Positions 1-7,950 of a DNA stretch of 64,000 nt are shown here, in pieces. How positions within the stretch are numbered: position 1 is the stretch's first letter; every line of letters begins with the position of its first letter. The notes under the pieces were generated by a model that saw only the letters and a program-made list of their open reading frames with translations, made no database searches and had not been told where the DNA came from. Position numbers and translations under genes: made by a program. Source of the DNA: an uncultured Paraprevotella sp. (GTDB lineage Bacteria; Bacteroidota; Bacteroidia; Bacteroidales; Bacteroidaceae); contig URKA01000005.1 in the NCBI GenBank assembly GCA_900548345.1, forward strand, positions 44,045 through 108,044, written 5' to 3'.

Positions 1-67
1 TTACTTTTGTATAGGAACGTCCATCCGTCTTACCGGTCTGGAGGCTCGCCACTGTCTTTTTTGCCAT
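1..67 (-). CDS. DUF4295 family small protein (partial, runs off left edge)
   Basis: The start codon is at 65-67 on the minus strand and the frame stays open to the window edge, giving the N-terminus MAKKTVASLQTGKTDGRSYT. This matches the short lysine-rich DUF4295 proteins that follow L28 and L33 in Bacteroidetes. It begins 12 bases after the L33 stop, so it belongs to the same operon. Function is unknown; association with the ribosome is inferred only from this position. The C-terminus is outside the window. Confidence 0.8.
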   Translation of the reverse strand, partial: MAKKTVASLQTGKTDGRSYTKV

Positions 68-79
68 AGTTTACAGACT

Positions 80-268
80 TTATTTAATTTCTTTATGAAC
101 TGTCATTCTCTTCAAGATAGGATTGTACTTCTTGAGTTCCATCCTTTCGGGAGTATTCTTTCTGTTCTTCGTGGTCACATAGCGAGACGTACCGGGAAGA
201 CCGCTCTCTTTCATTTCAGTGCATTCCAAGATAACCTGCACTCTGTTGCCTTTAGCTTTTTTTGCCAT
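80..268 (-). CDS. rpmG: 50S ribosomal protein L33
   Basis: A 62-residue basic protein starting MAKKAKGNRVQVILECTE, with the L33 core including GTSRYVTTKNRKNTPERMELKKYNP. It is a component of the large ribosomal subunit. Only one cysteine is present, so this is the zinc-free (C-) form rather than the four-cysteine form. It lies 21 bases downstream of rpmB and 12 bases upstream of the DUF4295 gene on the same strand, the usual Bacteroidetes order. Length is normal for the family. Confidence 0.97.
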   Translation of the reverse strand: MAKKAKGNRVQVILECTEMKESGLPGTSRYVTTKNRKNTPERMELKKYNPILKRMTVHKEIK

Positions 269-289
269 AAGTCTTTACTCTCCTTTTAT

Positions 290-550
290 TTAAGCAATTA
301 CTTTAATGCTTTTCCATTCACAATAACCTTTGGCCACCGCATTGGTCAATGCAGCGTCAAGGCCTACTTTGTTGATATAGCGCAGACCGGCAGCACTGAT
401 GCTCAGCCTAATCCAGCAATCCTGCTCTACATAGTAGAATTTCTTAGAAAACAGATTCACATTAAAGCGTCTTTTTGTGCGGCGCTTTGAATGAGAAACG
501 TTATTGCCAATCATGGCTTTCTTTCCGGTAATTTGACAAATCTTAGACAT
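290..550 (-). CDS. rpmB: 50S ribosomal protein L28
   Basis: An 86-residue protein beginning MSKICQITGKKAMIGNNVSHS and carrying the conserved L28 pattern of a glycine/lysine-rich start followed by KRRTKRRFNVNLFSKKFY. It is a large-subunit ribosomal protein. It is the first gene of the run rpmB-rpmG-DUF4295 read leftward. The 98 bases to its right, up to the pncC stop codon, must hold its promoter unless it is read through from pncC. No clear terminator is visible there. Confidence 0.97.
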   Translation of the reverse strand: MSKICQITGKKAMIGNNVSHSKRRTKRRFNVNLFSKKFYYVEQDCWIRLSISAAGLRYINKVGLDAALTNAVAKGYCEWKSIKVIA

Positions 551-648
551 TTCTATCTTCCTTTTTGTTAATTTCTATTAGCTTCCTTCAAACAGAGTGC
601 AAAATTAATACTTAAAATCCGAACATACAAGTATTTTCGCCAAAAAAA

Positions 649-1152
649 TTATTCCTCTTCCATCGGATGGCGCTTTTTCAAAATGTCAAGAAGAAGCTGC
701 AAGGCCACCAATGTAGCCTTTGCCAGGTTCATGTCGCGCCCTTCATCACCTTCCAGTTTCTCCACCGTCACCTCGTCCTTGTCGCCCACCGCAATCCAGA
801 TGGTTCCTACGGGAGCTTCCTCGCCGGCACCGGGACCGGCATACCCCGTCACCGCCACGGCGTATGTCGTTTCCATGGCCTTCAGGGCACCTTCGTGCAT
901 GGCGCGCACCGTTTCCTCGCTCACCGCCCCTTTTTCTTCAAGGATTTCGGCCGGCACACCGAGGAATTTCATTTTCATTTCATTGGTATAGCTGATGATG
1001 CCACCGCGGAAATACGTGGAACTTCCGGGGGTGCTGGTAATGGCGGAAGCGATTTGGCCGGAGGTGCAACTCTCGGCCGTACATACCGTTTCGCCGGCTT
1101 TCCATAACAACGGACAGATTTCTCTGCTTATTATCTTCGATTCTACGTTCAT
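649..1152 (-). CDS. pncC: CinA-type nicotinamide-nucleotide amidohydrolase
   Basis: A 167-residue stand-alone CinA C-terminal domain. The motifs AESCTSGQIASAIT (residues 27-40), FRGGIISYTNEMK and GYAGPGAGEEAPVGTIWIAV are typical of NMN deamidases, which convert NMN to nicotinate mononucleotide in pyridine-nucleotide recycling. The N-terminal molybdopterin-like domain of full-length CinA is absent, as in E. coli PncC. It is the last gene of the operon map-tsaD-pncC and starts 11 bases after the tsaD stop. Biochemical role is inferred from the family. Confidence 0.88.
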   Translation of the reverse strand: MNVESKIISREICPLLWKAGETVCTAESCTSGQIASAITSTPGSSTYFRGGIISYTNEMKMKFLGVPAEILEEKGAVSEETVRAMHEGALKAMETTYAVAVTGYAGPGAGEEAPVGTIWIAVGDKDEVTVEKLEGDEGRDMNLAKATLVALQLLLDILKKRHPMEEE

Positions 1153-1163
1153 GATGATATGTT

Positions 1164-2195
1164 TTATTTTAATGTAACTCTTGAATAAGCCGGCAGGTCG
1201 ATGGTGCAGAAATCTTCTTTAAGGTATTTGAAATACCCGGTGATGGCTATCATCGCGGCATTGTCGGTGGTATAGCTGAACTTGGGAATGAAGATTTTCC
1301 ACCCGAACCGCGCGGCATGTTCCGCAAAGGCATTCCGCAATCCGTTATTGGCCGACACGCCTCCCGCCACAGCCACCTCTTTGATACCGGTATCCTTGGC
1401 CGCGAGACGCAGTTTCTTCATCAGGATTTCCACGATGGTATGTTCCAGTGAGGCCGCCAGGTCTTCCTTATGATGCTCGATGAAATCGGGGTCTTCCTTC
1501 ATCCAGTCGCGCAACGAATAGAGAAATGATGTCTTCAGGCCGCTGAAACTGTAGTCGTATCCTTCGATGTGGGGCCTGGCAAAAGCGTACGCTTTCGGGT
1601 TGCCCTGCCGGGCGAGCCTGTCGATAATGGGACCTCCGGGATAGCCGAGCCCCATCACTTTGGAGCATTTGTCGATGGCTTCTCCCGCCGCGTCGTCGAT
1701 AGTCTGTCCCAACACTTCCATATCGTCGAACGCCCGGACAAGGACTATCTGCGAGTTTCCACCGCTCACCAACAGGCATAGGAACGGAAAATGCGGCTGG
1801 TTGTCGTCCTCCTCGTTTTCTTTGATGAAATGGGCTAAAACGTGACCCTGCAAGTGGTTCACGTCTATCATGGGGATACCGAGCGCACGTGCGAATCCTT
1901 TAGCAAAGGACACGCCTACCAGCAGAGAGCCCATCAGTCCGGGTCCTCTCGTAAAGGCCACGGCCGAGAGCTGTTCTTTCGTCACACCGGCCCTTTTCAA
2001 TGCCTGGTCCACCACCGGAACGATATTTTGCTGATGCGCCCTCGAAGCCAGTTCGGGCACTACGCCGCCGTAGGCTTCGTGCACGGCCTGACTGGCCGTG
2101 ACATTGCTCAGCAGCACGCCGTCGCGGATGACAGCCGCCGAGGTATCGTCGCAACTTGATTCTATTCCCAATATGATGATATCTTTTTTCTCCAT
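1164..2195 (-). CDS. tsaD: tRNA N6-adenosine threonylcarbamoyltransferase TsaD
   Basis: A 343-residue protein of normal length that transfers the threonylcarbamoyl group to A37 of ANN-decoding tRNAs, working with TsaB and TsaE in the cytoplasm. Visible motifs are GIESSCDDTSAAV at the N-terminus, the metal-binding pair H114 and H118 in NHLQGH, the glycine-rich LVSGGNSQIV, and TTDNAAMIA near the C-terminus. It lies 9 bases downstream of map and 11 bases upstream of pncC, so the three form one transcription unit. Confidence 0.97.
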   Translation of the reverse strand: MEKKDIIILGIESSCDDTSAAVIRDGVLLSNVTASQAVHEAYGGVVPELASRAHQQNIVPVVDQALKRAGVTKEQLSAVAFTRGPGLMGSLLVGVSFAKGFARALGIPMIDVNHLQGHVLAHFIKENEEDDNQPHFPFLCLLVSGGNSQIVLVRAFDDMEVLGQTIDDAAGEAIDKCSKVMGLGYPGGPIIDRLARQGNPKAYAFARPHIEGYDYSFSGLKTSFLYSLRDWMKEDPDFIEHHKEDLAASLEHTIVEILMKKLRLAAKDTGIKEVAVAGGVSANNGLRNAFAEHAARFGWKIFIPKFSYTTDNAAMIAITGYFKYLKEDFCTIDLPAYSRVTLK

Positions 2196-2204
2196 GTATT
2201 CGCC

Positions 2205-3062
2205 TTAATATGTCAATATTTCGAGTCCGTCTTCCGTCATCAGGAAGGTGTGTTCCCACTGTGCGCTCGGCAGTTCGTCTTCCGTCACCACGGTCCATCC
2301 GTCTTCTTCATCCACAAACACGCGCCAGTCGCCCATATTCACCATCGGCTCGATGGTGAACACCATACCGGGAACAAGCAGCATGCCGGTGCCTTTCCGC
2401 CCGAAATGCTCCACATCGGGTTCTTCGTGAAACTCCAGTCCCACACCATGTCCGCACAAGTCGCGCACAATACTGAACCCGTTTTTCCGGGCATGGCTCT
2501 CGATGGCATTGCCTATGTCGCCTACGAAACCGAAGGGACGGGCCGCCTTCATACCGATTTCCAGGCATTCGCGCGCCACATCCACCAGCTTTTGCTTTTC
2601 GGGCGTAGTCTGCCCGATAACGAACATCCGCGAGGCATCGCTGTAATATCCGTCGAGGATGGTGGAGACGTCCACATTGACAATATCGCCTTCCTCCAAT
2701 ATCTCGAATTCGTTGGGAATACCGTGACACACCACTTCATTCACCGAAGTGCATACGCTTTTCGGAAAGCCTTCGTAATTCAGCGGCGCGGGAATCGCCC
2801 CGTGGCTTACGGTATAGTCGTACACAAGCTCGTCTATTTCGAGCGTGCTCATGCCGGCATGAATTTCTTTCGCCACAAGGTCGAGCACGCCTGTATTCAC
2901 GACACCGCTTCTACGGATGCCCTCGATTTGTTCGGGTGTTTTAATCAGTTTACGGGAAGGAACCAGACATCCCTTATCCTGGAATGCCAATACTTTTCTG
3001 TCCAATTCGGTCAGTTCGGCCCCCTTGGGCACTTTCCAGTTCCTTTTGATTCTTTTGAACAT
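2205..3062 (-). CDS. map: Methionine aminopeptidase, type I
   Basis: A 285-residue enzyme that removes the initiator methionine from nascent proteins. The metal ligands of the family are all present: D131 in NVDVS, D142 in YYSDAS, H205 in GHGVG, E238 in TIEPM and a later Glu in AQWEHT. The substrate-contacting His113 lies in CHGIPN. An N-terminal extension of about 35 basic residues precedes the catalytic domain. It is the first gene of the map-tsaD-pncC operon. A -7 box reading into it lies at 3087-3094. Confidence 0.96.
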   Translation of the reverse strand: MFKRIKRNWKVPKGAELTELDRKVLAFQDKGCLVPSRKLIKTPEQIEGIRRSGVVNTGVLDLVAKEIHAGMSTLEIDELVYDYTVSHGAIPAPLNYEGFPKSVCTSVNEVVCHGIPNEFEILEEGDIVNVDVSTILDGYYSDASRMFVIGQTTPEKQKLVDVARECLEIGMKAARPFGFVGDIGNAIESHARKNGFSIVRDLCGHGVGLEFHEEPDVEHFGRKGTGMLLVPGMVFTIEPMVNMGDWRVFVDEEDGWTVVTEDELPSAQWEHTFLMTEDGLEILTY

Positions 3063-3086
3063 ACTTTTCCTTCGTTTTTAGCACTG

Positions 3087-3094
3087 CAAATGTA
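3087..3094 (-). promoter_or_regulatory. -7 box (TACATTTG) upstream of map
   Basis: On the minus strand this reads TACATTTG, a perfect match to the Bacteroides TAnnTTTG -7 element, 25 bases before the map start codon. The -33 element is not obvious. It probably drives the map-tsaD-pncC operon. Confidence 0.6.
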
Positions 3095-3194
3095 CGACAA
3101 AAAAATCATTCCGTCCCCATATCCTCTGATTTTTCTTATACCTTATTATATATAGGAGGTTCAAGCCCGGAGGCTGGCTTGTTACGGGCTTCCA

Positions 3195-3300
3195 CAGAAC
3201 GGGAACACTCACCCAAAAAACTACGGTGAAGAACAGGCTAAAATGCTCACAGGTGAAGAATCGGACGCACACAGGTCCGCATTTCAAGGGGCTTTCAAAC
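3195..3300 (+). repeat. Degenerate copy of intergenic CACAGGTG hairpin repeat
   Basis: This spacer between map and the orphan envelope gene contains CTCACAGGTGAAGAATCGG followed by CGCACACAGGTCCGCATTT. The first part equals the conserved loop, and the second resembles the right arm, of the hairpin at 42996-43063. The left arm is reduced to AAAATG, so the full palindrome is lost. No gene is seen in the remaining spacer. Confidence 0.6.
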
Positions 3301-3334
3301 AAGGATTTCAGAAACTACGGAGAAGCAAAGAATG

Positions 3335-4063
3335 TCAACGCCGCACTTCTTCCACACTGACGGAAAAAGACATGGCATCAGACACTTTGACATGGATCAT
3401 TCCACCGAACCGCTCACGGTAACGGTCCGCCCAACACATCGGAGGCATAAAGCGCATCCGGCCCGCAGAAGGGGTAAACGCCTTGCTGGCATAAGCATAC
3501 ACGCTCACTTTATCCGTCAACCTGTAACCGAGCATCAGATTCGCCCCCACACGGTTCTCATTGTATGCTCCCCACGACATGCGGTCGTAGAATCCCCCGA
3601 CAGCCATCATCAGCTTCTCCGTCAGACGATGGGCATACATGGCGGAGATACCCGTCCCGAACCCCACACCGGGAAAACGATGCCTGCCGAAAGAGGCGCA
3701 CACGCTCATATTCAGACTGGCATTGAACCCCTCATGCAGATTCCACAGACCCATGCCCCCGCCATAATAAAATTCGGGAAAACAGCCGATTGTCCCGTCT
3801 GCACGCAACGGGGAACAACCGTCGAAAGAAAAGAGCGGGACACTGTCCGCCGGAGCCACAGGATTCAAGTCTTGCGTCCGGAAATCCGCATGCACGCCCT
3901 GAAGAGACTCGTCCGACGGTACGGCCTGCGGAACGGCAACCGGCACAAAAACGCCCTCCCGCACAGAGTCTCCTCTCACGATTTCCTGCGCCCTCACGCC
4001 GGACAAACATACGCATAGTCCGGCAAACACCCCCACGATACGCATCAAAAAACGTCCTTTCAT
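3335..4063 (-). CDS. Secreted orphan protein, possible outer-membrane beta-barrel
   Basis: A 242-residue protein of unknown function. Residues 1-25 form a signal peptide (hydrophobic core GVFAGLCVCLSG, then RAQ before the likely cut). After a proline-rich segment, residues from about 90 onward alternate glycine and aromatic residues (FYYGGGMGLWNLHEGFNASLNMSV, with YAHRLTEKLMMAVGGFYDRMSW later), a pattern typical of short outer-membrane strands. A strong ribosome binding site (GAGGAGG) sits 8 to 14 bases before this start. It follows the glucosaminidase gene by 19 bases, so the two are probably cotranscribed; an envelope role is inference. Confidence 0.65.
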   Translation of the reverse strand: MKGRFLMRIVGVFAGLCVCLSGVRAQEIVRGDSVREGVFVPVAVPQAVPSDESLQGVHADFRTQDLNPVAPADSVPLFSFDGCSPLRADGTIGCFPEFYYGGGMGLWNLHEGFNASLNMSVCASFGRHRFPGVGFGTGISAMYAHRLTEKLMMAVGGFYDRMSWGAYNENRVGANLMLGYRLTDKVSVYAYASKAFTPSAGRMRFMPPMCWADRYRERFGGMIHVKVSDAMSFSVSVEEVRR

Positions 4064-4082
4064 CCTTATACCTCCTCTTTTT

Positions 4083-5003
4083 CTAACGGATACGCAACCT
4101 GTCGCCCACCTGTATGCTATAACCGGCCGACAGTTTGTTCATGCTGTACAGACTCTTCAGGCGTATGCCGTATTTCTGCGAGATGGAATACATCGACTCG
4201 CCGGCACACACCACATGCGGAATAGCCTTGTACTTCTTCGCAGCCTTCTTCCGTTTACGTTCCAAGTAGAGCACATCGCCGGCTTTCAGACGGTACCCCT
4301 TGGGCAATTCGTTATACTTTCTGATGTCGCGAGCCGACACGCCGGTCTCCTCCGAAATCAACTCGAACGTATCCCCGTCTTGCGCAATCACGTAATAGTT
4401 TTCATTGTTGCGATACACCAGATGGGCGGCGATGCTTTCACTGTTCAAATCGTAATCGATACGGCTGTAATCCACGAGAGATCGCGAAGAGGTATAGCTG
4501 TCGAACCGACAGAGGTCATAACGCTCAATAAGGTCGACCAACAGATTCCCGTAACGGGGATTGGTGGCATAACCGCAACGTTTCAGCCCATGTGCCCATC
4601 CCTTGTAATCCTTCATGGACAGTTTGAACAAAGAAGAGTAGCGTGCCTGCTTCAGAAAACGGGAATGGTCTTCATACGACTCCTCGGCGCTGCGGTATTT
4701 GCGGAACTTCTCATTGCGCGCATCATCGTCGCGCAACACGTACGGCCCGGTCCAGGCACGCCCGCACTTGATGCCGAAATGATTGTTGGCCTCCCTGGCC
4801 AGCGAACTGGCTCCGGCCCCGCTTTCCAGCAACCCCTGAGCCAGGGTGATGCTTGCAGGTATCTTGTAGCGTAACATCTGGTCGACCGCAATATACTTGT
4901 ACTTCTCTATATAATTAAGGTATTGCCGGCTGACCGACTGGGCGTGCATGGCCATGCACGCCACACACAGGAAGAGGTAGAAAAACGCCGCCTTCAATCG
5001 CAT
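4083..5003 (-). CDS. Secreted glucosaminidase with two LysM domains
   Basis: A 306-residue peptidoglycan hydrolase candidate. A signal peptide (cut near MHAQS, residue 22) is followed by a glucosaminidase domain (about residues 30-180) with catalytic Glu60 in LAQGLLESGAG and the usual NHFGIKC and YATNPRYG motifs. Two C-terminal LysM repeats follow, about 203-250 and 263-306, which bind N-acetylglucosamine polymers. Family knowledge says such enzymes cleave between GlcNAc and MurNAc in the periplasm. It has its own promoter at 5033-5040 and is followed by the orphan envelope gene. Confidence 0.92.
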   Translation of the reverse strand: MRLKAAFFYLFLCVACMAMHAQSVSRQYLNYIEKYKYIAVDQMLRYKIPASITLAQGLLESGAGASSLAREANNHFGIKCGRAWTGPYVLRDDDARNEKFRKYRSAEESYEDHSRFLKQARYSSLFKLSMKDYKGWAHGLKRCGYATNPRYGNLLVDLIERYDLCRFDSYTSSRSLVDYSRIDYDLNSESIAAHLVYRNNENYYVIAQDGDTFELISEETGVSARDIRKYNELPKGYRLKAGDVLYLERKRKKAAKKYKAIPHVVCAGESMYSISQKYGIRLKSLYSMNKLSAGYSIQVGDRLRIR

Positions 5004-5032
5004 ATTCTGTCTTTTGAGAGTGTTCCGGAAGA

Positions 5033-5040
5033 CAAAGTTA
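5033..5040 (-). promoter_or_regulatory. -7 box (TAACTTTG) for the LysM glucosaminidase
   Basis: The minus strand reads TTG, 19 bases, then TAACTTTG, a good Bacteroides -33/-7 pair. It lies 30 bases before the glucosaminidase start, divergent from the promoter for cdd at 5073-5080. Confidence 0.65.
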
Positions 5041-5072
5041 CCTTTTTTTTCCTCGCGCTCAACAAAAAAATA

Positions 5073-5080
5073 TATATTTG
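5073..5080 (+). promoter_or_regulatory. -7 box (TATATTTG) for cytidine deaminase
   Basis: TATATTTG matches the TAnnTTTG consensus and lies 28 bases before the cdd ATG. The -33 region is a poor match. A start site just downstream of this box would exclude the longer in-frame reading that begins at 4923. Confidence 0.6.
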
Positions 5081-5108
5081 TACATTATTAACCAAAAACC
5101 AAGCCATC

Positions 5109-5591
5109 ATGAAAGAAATCGAACTCGTCGGAAAGATTAGGATATATGATTACGACGAACTGTCGGAATCCGACCGCACACTGGTCGAAATGGCCAAGGA
5201 AGCCACACGGACAAGCTATGCCCCGTATTCGCACTTCTGCGTGGGAGCCGCCCTGCGGCTGGCCGACGGCACAACCGTGACAGGCAGCAACCAGGAAAAT
5301 GCAGCTTTCCCTTCCGGAACCTGCGCCGAACGCACAGCCCTGTTCTATGCCAACGCGCAATACCCAGACCTTGCCGTCAGGGAACTGGCCGTGGCCGCAT
5401 ATACACACGGACACTTCCTGAAAGCTCCAATTCCCCCTTGCGGCGCATGCAGACAAGTGATTCTCGGCGCCGAAGAACGCTACGGAGCCCCCATACGTAT
5501 ACTGCTGTATGGCGAGGAGGGAACCTATGTGGCAGAATCCGTCAAAGTGCTCCTGCCCCTACAGTTTGCTGGAGAAACCATGAACGAATGA
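5109..5591 (+). CDS. cdd: Cytidine deaminase
   Basis: A 160-residue enzyme that deaminates cytidine or deoxycytidine to uridine in pyrimidine salvage. The zinc ligands of the small homotetrameric class are visible: C72 with catalytic E74 in GTCAERTA, and C111 and C114 in PPCGACRQV. The ATG at 5109 was chosen because the -7 box at 5073 lies just upstream and the frame before it encodes no conserved sequence. The next gene begins 55 bases downstream with its own -7 box. Confidence 0.95.
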   Translation: MKEIELVGKIRIYDYDELSESDRTLVEMAKEATRTSYAPYSHFCVGAALRLADGTTVTGSNQENAAFPSGTCAERTALFYANAQYPDLAVRELAVAAYTHGHFLKAPIPPCGACRQVILGAEERYGAPIRILLYGEEGTYVAESVKVLLPLQFAGETMNE

Positions 5592-5602
5592 AATATTTTT
5601 TG

Positions 5603-5610
5603 TACCTTTG
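5603..5610 (+). promoter_or_regulatory. -7 box (TACCTTTG) for the ABC-F gene
   Basis: A perfect TAnnTTTG box 36 bases before the ABC-F start codon. No clear -33 element is seen. Confidence 0.55.
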
Positions 5611-5646
5611 CAGCCGATTTATTAACTCATACAGAAAAGACAGACC

Positions 5647-7263
5647 ATGATTAGTGTATCCAACCTTGCCATTCAGTTCGGTAAACGCGTCCTGTACAAA
5701 GACGTCAACATGAAATTTACCAATGGCAACATTTACGGTATAATCGGCGCGAACGGTGCGGGAAAATCCACTTTGCTGAAAGCCATATCCGGCGAACTGG
5801 AACCCACTAAAGGATTCGTCGAGCTCGGTCCGGGCGAACGCCTTTCAGTATTAAGCCAGGACCACTTCAAATACGACGGGTTCACCGTGCTCAATACGGT
5901 TCTGATGGGACATACCGTGTTATGGGACATCATGCAGGAACGTGACGCGCTCTACTGCAAAGCCGATTTTACCGATGAAGACGGCATCAAAGTAGCGGAA
6001 CTGGAAGACAAGTTCGCCGAAATGGGCGGCTACAACGCCGAAAGCGATGCCGCAGCACTGCTCAGCGGATTGGGCATCAAGGAAGACAAGCACTACAGTC
6101 TGATGAGTGAGTTGAGCGGTAAGGAAAAGGTGCGTGTCATGTTGGCCAAAGCCCTGTTCGGCGAACCGGACAACCTGTTGCTCGACGAGCCGACCAACGA
6201 TCTGGACCTGGATACGGTACGGTGGCTCGAATCTTATCTCTCCGAATTCGAACACACCGTGCTGGTGGTAAGCCACGACCGTCACTTCCTCGACTCGGTA
6301 TGCACACATACGGTGGACATCGACTTCGGCAAGGCAACCATGTTCGCCGGCAACTACAGCTTCTGGTATGAATCCAGCCAGCTGGCACTGAAACAGGCAC
6401 AGAACCAGAAAGCGAAAGCCGAAGAGAAAAAACGCGAACTGGAAGAATTCATCCGCCGCTTCTCTGCCAATGTGGCCAAGAGCAAGCAAACCACAAGCCG
6501 CAAGAAGATGCTGGAGAAACTGAATGTGGAGGAAATACGTCCGTCCACCCGTAAGTATCCCGGAATCATCTTCCAGATGGAGCGCGAACCAGGCAATCAG
6601 ATTCTGGAGGTGGACGGGCTGAAAGCTACAATGGACGACGGCACCGTATTGTTCGATAACGTAAGTTTCACCGTAGAGAAAGGAGACAAAATCGTATTCC
6701 TGAGCCGCGACCCGCGCGCCATGACGGCACTGTTCGAAATCATCAACGGCAACCGCGAGGCACAGGCCGGCACATACAACTGGGGCGTGACCATCACAAC
6801 GGCTTATCTGCCATTGGACAACACCAGTTTCTTCGAAGGCAACGAAAATCTTGTGGACTGGCTGAGCCAGTTTGGAGAAGGCAACGAGGTTTACTTCAAA
6901 AGTTTCCTCGGCCGCATGCTCTTCTCCGGAGAAGAAGTCCTTAAAAAGGTCAACGTGCTTTCAGGAGGCGAGAAAATGCGTTGCATGATTGCCCGCATGC
7001 AGTTGAAGAACGCCAACTGTCTGATTCTCGACACGCCGACCAACCACTTGGATTTGGAAAGCATCCAGGCATTCAACAACAACCTGAAATCGTACAAAGG
7101 CAACATATTGTTCGCCAGCCACGACCATGAGTTCATACAGACCGTGGCTACGAGAATCATCGAACTGACCCCGCACGGAACCATCGACAAACTGATGGAA
7201 TACGATGAGTATATTTCCAGCGAACATATCAGTGAACTGAAAGCCAAACTCTACGCCGACTAA
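5647..7263 (+). CDS. ABC-F family ATPase with degenerate second nucleotide-binding domain
   Basis: A 538-residue protein with two ABC domains and no membrane segments, closest in layout to E. coli YbiT, a ribosome-associated ABC-F protein. The first domain is intact: Walker A GANGAGKS (34-41), signature LSGKE (about 156) and Walker B LLLDEPTNDLD (about 178). The charged linker KAKAEEKKRELEEFIRR follows. In the second domain the P-loop is replaced by FLSRDPRAMTALFE (about 352-365), with no GxxGxGKS and no lysine. The Walker B reads LILDTPTNHLD, with Thr463 in place of the catalytic glutamate, while LSGGE remains. Only the first site can plausibly hydrolyse ATP. It sits alone between cdd and a terminator. 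Confidence 0.9.
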   Translation: MISVSNLAIQFGKRVLYKDVNMKFTNGNIYGIIGANGAGKSTLLKAISGELEPTKGFVELGPGERLSVLSQDHFKYDGFTVLNTVLMGHTVLWDIMQERDALYCKADFTDEDGIKVAELEDKFAEMGGYNAESDAAALLSGLGIKEDKHYSLMSELSGKEKVRVMLAKALFGEPDNLLLDEPTNDLDLDTVRWLESYLSEFEHTVLVVSHDRHFLDSVCTHTVDIDFGKATMFAGNYSFWYESSQLALKQAQNQKAKAEEKKRELEEFIRRFSANVAKSKQTTSRKKMLEKLNVEEIRPSTRKYPGIIFQMEREPGNQILEVDGLKATMDDGTVLFDNVSFTVEKGDKIVFLSRDPRAMTALFEIINGNREAQAGTYNWGVTITTAYLPLDNTSFFEGNENLVDWLSQFGEGNEVYFKSFLGRMLFSGEEVLKKVNVLSGGEKMRCMIARMQLKNANCLILDTPTNHLDLESIQAFNNNLKSYKGNILFASHDHEFIQTVATRIIELTPHGTIDKLMEYDEYISSEHISELKAKLYAD

Positions 7264-7303
7264 AAAATATCGGCACAAGGAGCGATGTGGCAAACTATTT
7301 GTA

Positions 7304-7332
7304 GGGTATTTAACGGCTAAATACCCTTTTTT
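7304..7332 (+). terminator. Terminator-like hairpin between ABC-F gene and grpE
   Basis: A perfect 9-bp stem (GGGTATTTA pairing with TAAATACCC) with a 5-base loop and six T residues. It ends 14 bases before the grpE start, so it either ends the ABC-F transcript or lies in the grpE leader as an attenuator. Confidence 0.8.
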
Positions 7333-7346
7333 AAATCAATAGCATT

Positions 7347-7934
7347 ATGAAGAGAACTGAAGATATGCACGAAGAAGAGAAAATCAAGGCAAGCGCCGAG
7401 GAGGAAACCGTTCTGACCGGAGAAGAAAAGACATCGGAATCCGAACAGACAGAAGAACAGCCTGAAAAAACAGAAACAACAGAAGACAAGCTGGCCGCGG
7501 CCGAGACAAAAATCGCAGAACTGCAAGACAAATACCTGCGCCAGGTGGCCGAATTCGACAACTATAGGAAACGTACGGTAAAAGAAAAGGCCGAACTGAT
7601 ACTGAACGGAGGAGAAAGGACCATCACCGCATGCCTTCCCATCCTGGATGACATGGAACGCGCATTGAAGAACATGGACAAGATGGAAGACGTGGCCGCC
7701 GTCAAGGAGGGCATGGAGCTGATCTTCCAGAAATTCATCAAGATACTGGGCGAACAGGGCGTGAAGAAAATCGAAACGGAAAGCGCAGACTTCAATACGG
7801 ACCTGCATGAAGCCATCGCACAGGTACCGGCACCGTCCGATGAATTAAAAGGAAAAGTAATCGACTGCGTAAAGACCGGCTACACACTAAACGATAAAGT
7901 AATCCGTCATGCTCAAGTAGCTGTCGGACTCTAA
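7347..7934 (+). CDS. grpE: Nucleotide exchange factor GrpE
   Basis: A 195-residue cochaperone that releases ADP from DnaK. The N-terminal 50 residues are very rich in Glu, Thr and Lys, followed by a long coiled coil (KLAAAETKIAELQDKYLRQVAEFDNYRKR) and the C-terminal beta domain with HEAIAQVPAPSDELKGKV and VIRHAQVAVGL. It is followed by dnaJ after 16 bases, forming a grpE-dnaJ operon; dnaK is not in the window. The short gap to the upstream hairpin leaves little room for a separate promoter after it. Confidence 0.96.
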   Translation: MKRTEDMHEEEKIKASAEEETVLTGEEKTSESEQTEEQPEKTETTEDKLAAAETKIAELQDKYLRQVAEFDNYRKRTVKEKAELILNGGERTITACLPILDDMERALKNMDKMEDVAAVKEGMELIFQKFIKILGEQGVKKIETESADFNTDLHEAIAQVPAPSDELKGKVIDCVKTGYTLNDKVIRHAQVAVGL

Positions 7935-7950
7935 TGATTTCACACGATTT

